In this document: positions 4,648 through 6,515 of the stretch, in pieces | Position numbering within the stretch: the stretch's first letter is position 1 | How the letters are laid out: every line of letters starts with the position of its first letter | NCBI GenBank assembly: GCA_003501365.1 | Contig: DNPP01000299.1 | Coordinates: 1-6,515, forward strand | Length of the DNA: 6,515 nt | Direction of reading: 5' to 3' | Source: Bacillota bacterium | GTDB taxonomy: Bacteria > Bacillota > UBA4882 > UBA8346 | Notes under the pieces: model-generated | What the model saw: only the letters and a program-made list of their open reading frames with translations | Database searches by the model: none | What the model was told of the DNA's origin: nothing | Translations under genes and position numbers: made by a program

Positions 4648-6515
4648 ATGCATGAGCAAAATGCAGTATTAATCCGGGCAAAGCTAAATACGCCGACGGT
4701 CACCCAGAAAATCATTAAAAGAGAAAAAGTTCTCGAAAAGTTGCAACGGGTAATCGATTATAAACTGACTCTGATCACGGCTCCGGCGGGTTCCGGCAAG
4801 ACGACTGCCGCCGTTAGCTATTTGACGGAAGCAGGTCTTCCCTTTGCCTGGCTTTCTCTGGATGAGAGCGACAATGATCCGGTCCGGTTTTGGAGATATA
4901 TACTGGCGTCCATGCGGGGTGTCGGGAGTCTCAGTGAGGCTTTTTGGGATGTACCGGTGAGTCTGGAGCTGATCCGTTCCAATATCCAGGCCGATATGGT
5001 GCTGGACAAGCTTTTCATGCTTCCCGGAGACACGGTGATGGTGCTGGATGACTATCATCTGATCGATAATGAGATCATCCAAAGCAGCCTGGCCTATTTT
5101 ATCAAATACTTGCCCGCCCATTTCCGGATGATGATTTTAAGCCGTAAAGAACCGGACCTTAAGGTAATACGCGAATGGATGAGCGGGCGGGTTTGTAAAC
5201 TGGGTGGCCGGGACTTGTCCTTTGACCTCCGGGAAATCGCCGAGTTTTTTAAAGTAAAAGGGTATCCTTTGACTCCCGAAGAAATCTCCGCCATTTGGAA
5301 TTATACCGAAGGCTGGGCGGCTGGACTGGTCTTGGCGGTCCTTTCCATGGGGGAAGAAGACGATGCGCATGCGGCTATCAGCCGGTTTTCGGGGAAAAAT
5401 CGTCACATCAACCAAATCTTTCAGGATGAAGTTTTTGATCACTGGCCGGATGGGGTTAAGGACTTTCTGGTGCGGATCGCTTTTTTGGATAAATTTTGCG
5501 GTCCGTTATGTGAAGCTGTGACGGGCTTCACAGATAGCGCTGAGTATTTGAAAAAATTATCGGAGAGTAATAGTTTTATTGTTAACCTGGATCAGGAGGA
5601 TGAATGGTTCCGCTTCCACCACCTTTTTAGCGATTTTTTACAACAGCGGCTGGCAAAGGAGGACCCGACTCTCCGGCGGGAGCTGTACCGAAGGGCCGGA
5701 GAATGGTACCGGGAGAATGGACTGATCCGGGAAGCCATTCAGGCCTTCATAAAGGCCGATGCCTATCAACAGGCTTTCCCGCTGCTGGTGAGAATTTACC
5801 TGAGCATGGCCCAAGACGGTGACTATGATGACTGGCTAAAATGGATGGATAACATTCCACCCGAATATTACGAAGGAGAAGTAAGAACCTGTACCGGGTA
5901 TTCGTGGTTGGCCTCGATGAAAAACCGGACTCATGATGCCCAAATTTGGGCGGACAAGGCCCAATCTTGTTTCGAGCGGATCAAAGACGGACTCGCTGTG
6001 GGCGAAAAGGATTATTTGGAAGCGAATGTACTAGTCGCTAAAGCGAACCTGGCTTTCTTTGAAATGGATGTGGAGCAGGTTATTTCCTATTCCAAGCAAG
6101 CGGGCAGATTGGAATTATCGCGGTCCATTATCATTGGAGAGATGAATTCCGGGGAAGTCAGCTTATTAAAGACGGCTTACGGCTTTAAGGGCAGGTTGAA
6201 AAAGGTGGATCAGCTTGGCGTGCTTTTAGTCGAAGGCTTGCCCCGCCTGATCGGCAATTTTTCGGCCTATTTAACGGTTGGCTTGGCTGAATGCCACTAT
6301 GAACGGAATCACCTGCAAACAGCTTCTCAAATCTTGAACCAAGGAATGGAAAACATCATTGAGCTCGGGAATCCCGGTGCCATCGTCCCCAGCATGATTA
6401 CCCTGGCTAAGATCAAAAGGGCGGCCGGCGATATTGAAGGGGCGCTGCGGACTATCGATATGGGCCGCCGGAAATTAGCAGGCAAGAGTAAAACTTTTTG
6501 GAATTACTATTTGGA
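4648..6515 (+). CDS. MalT/LuxR-family (LAL-type) STAND ATPase transcriptional regulator, 3' truncated
   Basis: The frame stays open from ATG-4648 to the window end: 622 complete codons with no stop. The N-terminus (LIRAKLNTPTV...) is the usual lead-in to a MalT-type NTPase. The Walker A motif is APAGSGKTT (45-53, K51). Walker B is VMVLDDYHLI (130-139, D134/D135), followed by the LSRKEPDL motif (164-171). The winged-helix part includes YTEGWAAGL (219-227), and RFHHLFSDFL (322-331) precedes the helical repeat region. From about 345 onward the helices (for example AGEWYRENGLIREAIQAF) look TPR-like and would form the inducer-sensing arm. Family members are usually about 850-900 aa and end in a LuxR-type HTH, so roughly the last quarter, including the DNA-binding domain, should lie beyond the window; its presence is inferred. 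The inducer and targets cannot be read here. It is separated from gyrA by a terminator and is probably transcribed independently. Confidence 0.88.
   Translation, partial: MHEQNAVLIRAKLNTPTVTQKIIKREKVLEKLQRVIDYKLTLITAPAGSGKTTAAVSYLTEAGLPFAWLSLDESDNDPVRFWRYILASMRGVGSLSEAFWDVPVSLELIRSNIQADMVLDKLFMLPGDTVMVLDDYHLIDNEIIQSSLAYFIKYLPAHFRMMILSRKEPDLKVIREWMSGRVCKLGGRDLSFDLREIAEFFKVKGYPLTPEEISAIWNYTEGWAAGLVLAVLSMGEEDDAHAAISRFSGKNRHINQIFQDEVFDHWPDGVKDFLVRIAFLDKFCGPLCEAVTGFTDSAEYLKKLSESNSFIVNLDQEDEWFRFHHLFSDFLQQRLAKEDPTLRRELYRRAGEWYRENGLIREAIQAFIKADAYQQAFPLLVRIYLSMAQDGDYDDWLKWMDNIPPEYYEGEVRTCTGYSWLASMKNRTHDAQIWADKAQSCFERIKDGLAVGEKDYLEANVLVAKANLAFFEMDVEQVISYSKQAGRLELSRSIIIGEMNSGEVSLLKTAYGFKGRLKKVDQLGVLLVEGLPRLIGNFSAYLTVGLAECHYERNHLQTASQILNQGMENIIELGNPGAIVPSMITLAKIKRAAGDIEGALRTIDMGRRKLAGKSKTFWNYYL

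Noticed and set aside
4632..4672. Mini-ORFs starting at ATG-4632 and ATG-4643 before the regulator
   Set aside because: They are only 7 and 9 codons long with no distinctive composition; probably chance ATGs in the leader.
4684..5442. Minus-strand open frames of up to 145 codons opposite the MalT-like gene
   Set aside because: They overlap the conserved Walker A and B region of the plus-strand gene and encode nothing recognisable.

Overview
The window looks like a chromosomal segment of a Bacillota (Firmicutes)-type bacterium. This is inferred from the Gram-positive-like GyrA (for example the run MVRMAQDFSFREMLVDGHGNF), strong AGGAG-type ribosome binding sites, and a large MalT/LuxR-family STAND regulator, a type common in Clostridia-like lineages. 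The exact lineage cannot be fixed from the sequence alone. All genes read on the + strand and the DNA is densely coding.

Layout: (1) 1-281 is the 3' end of a RecQ-type DNA helicase gene, with only the HRDC domain and a short tail visible. (2) 282-382 is a short A/T-rich gap containing a 14-bp inverted repeat and a 20-codon mini-ORF that runs into the metF start. (3) 383-1261 is metF, methylenetetrahydrofolate reductase. (4) 1258-1962 is rpiA, ribose-5-phosphate isomerase A, joined to metF by an ATGA overlap. (5) 1963-2131 is a hairpin-rich spacer. It is also spanned exactly by a 56-codon ORF (1962-2132), whose start overlaps the rpiA stop and whose stop overlaps the gyrA start (TAATG at both ends). 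(6) 2132-4597 is gyrA, DNA gyrase subunit A, complete at 821 aa, closed by an intrinsic terminator whose hairpin contains the stop codon. (7) 4648 to the window end is an ATP-binding MalT-like regulator with 622 residues visible, truncated by the window edge before its expected C-terminal HTH.

Functionally this is mostly a housekeeping neighbourhood: DNA repair (RecQ), one-carbon/methionine supply (MetF), the pentose phosphate pathway (RpiA) and DNA supercoiling (GyrA). The genes share no obvious pathway; metF-rpiA is the only tightly coupled pair. No mobile element, CRISPR array, tRNA or rRNA was seen, and no gene-free stretch exceeds 300 bases. I found no convincing new multi-gene system. 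The points most worth a second look are the small ORF and structured block between rpiA and gyrA, and a methionine at the GyrA position that is normally acidic in the quinolone-resistance-determining region.
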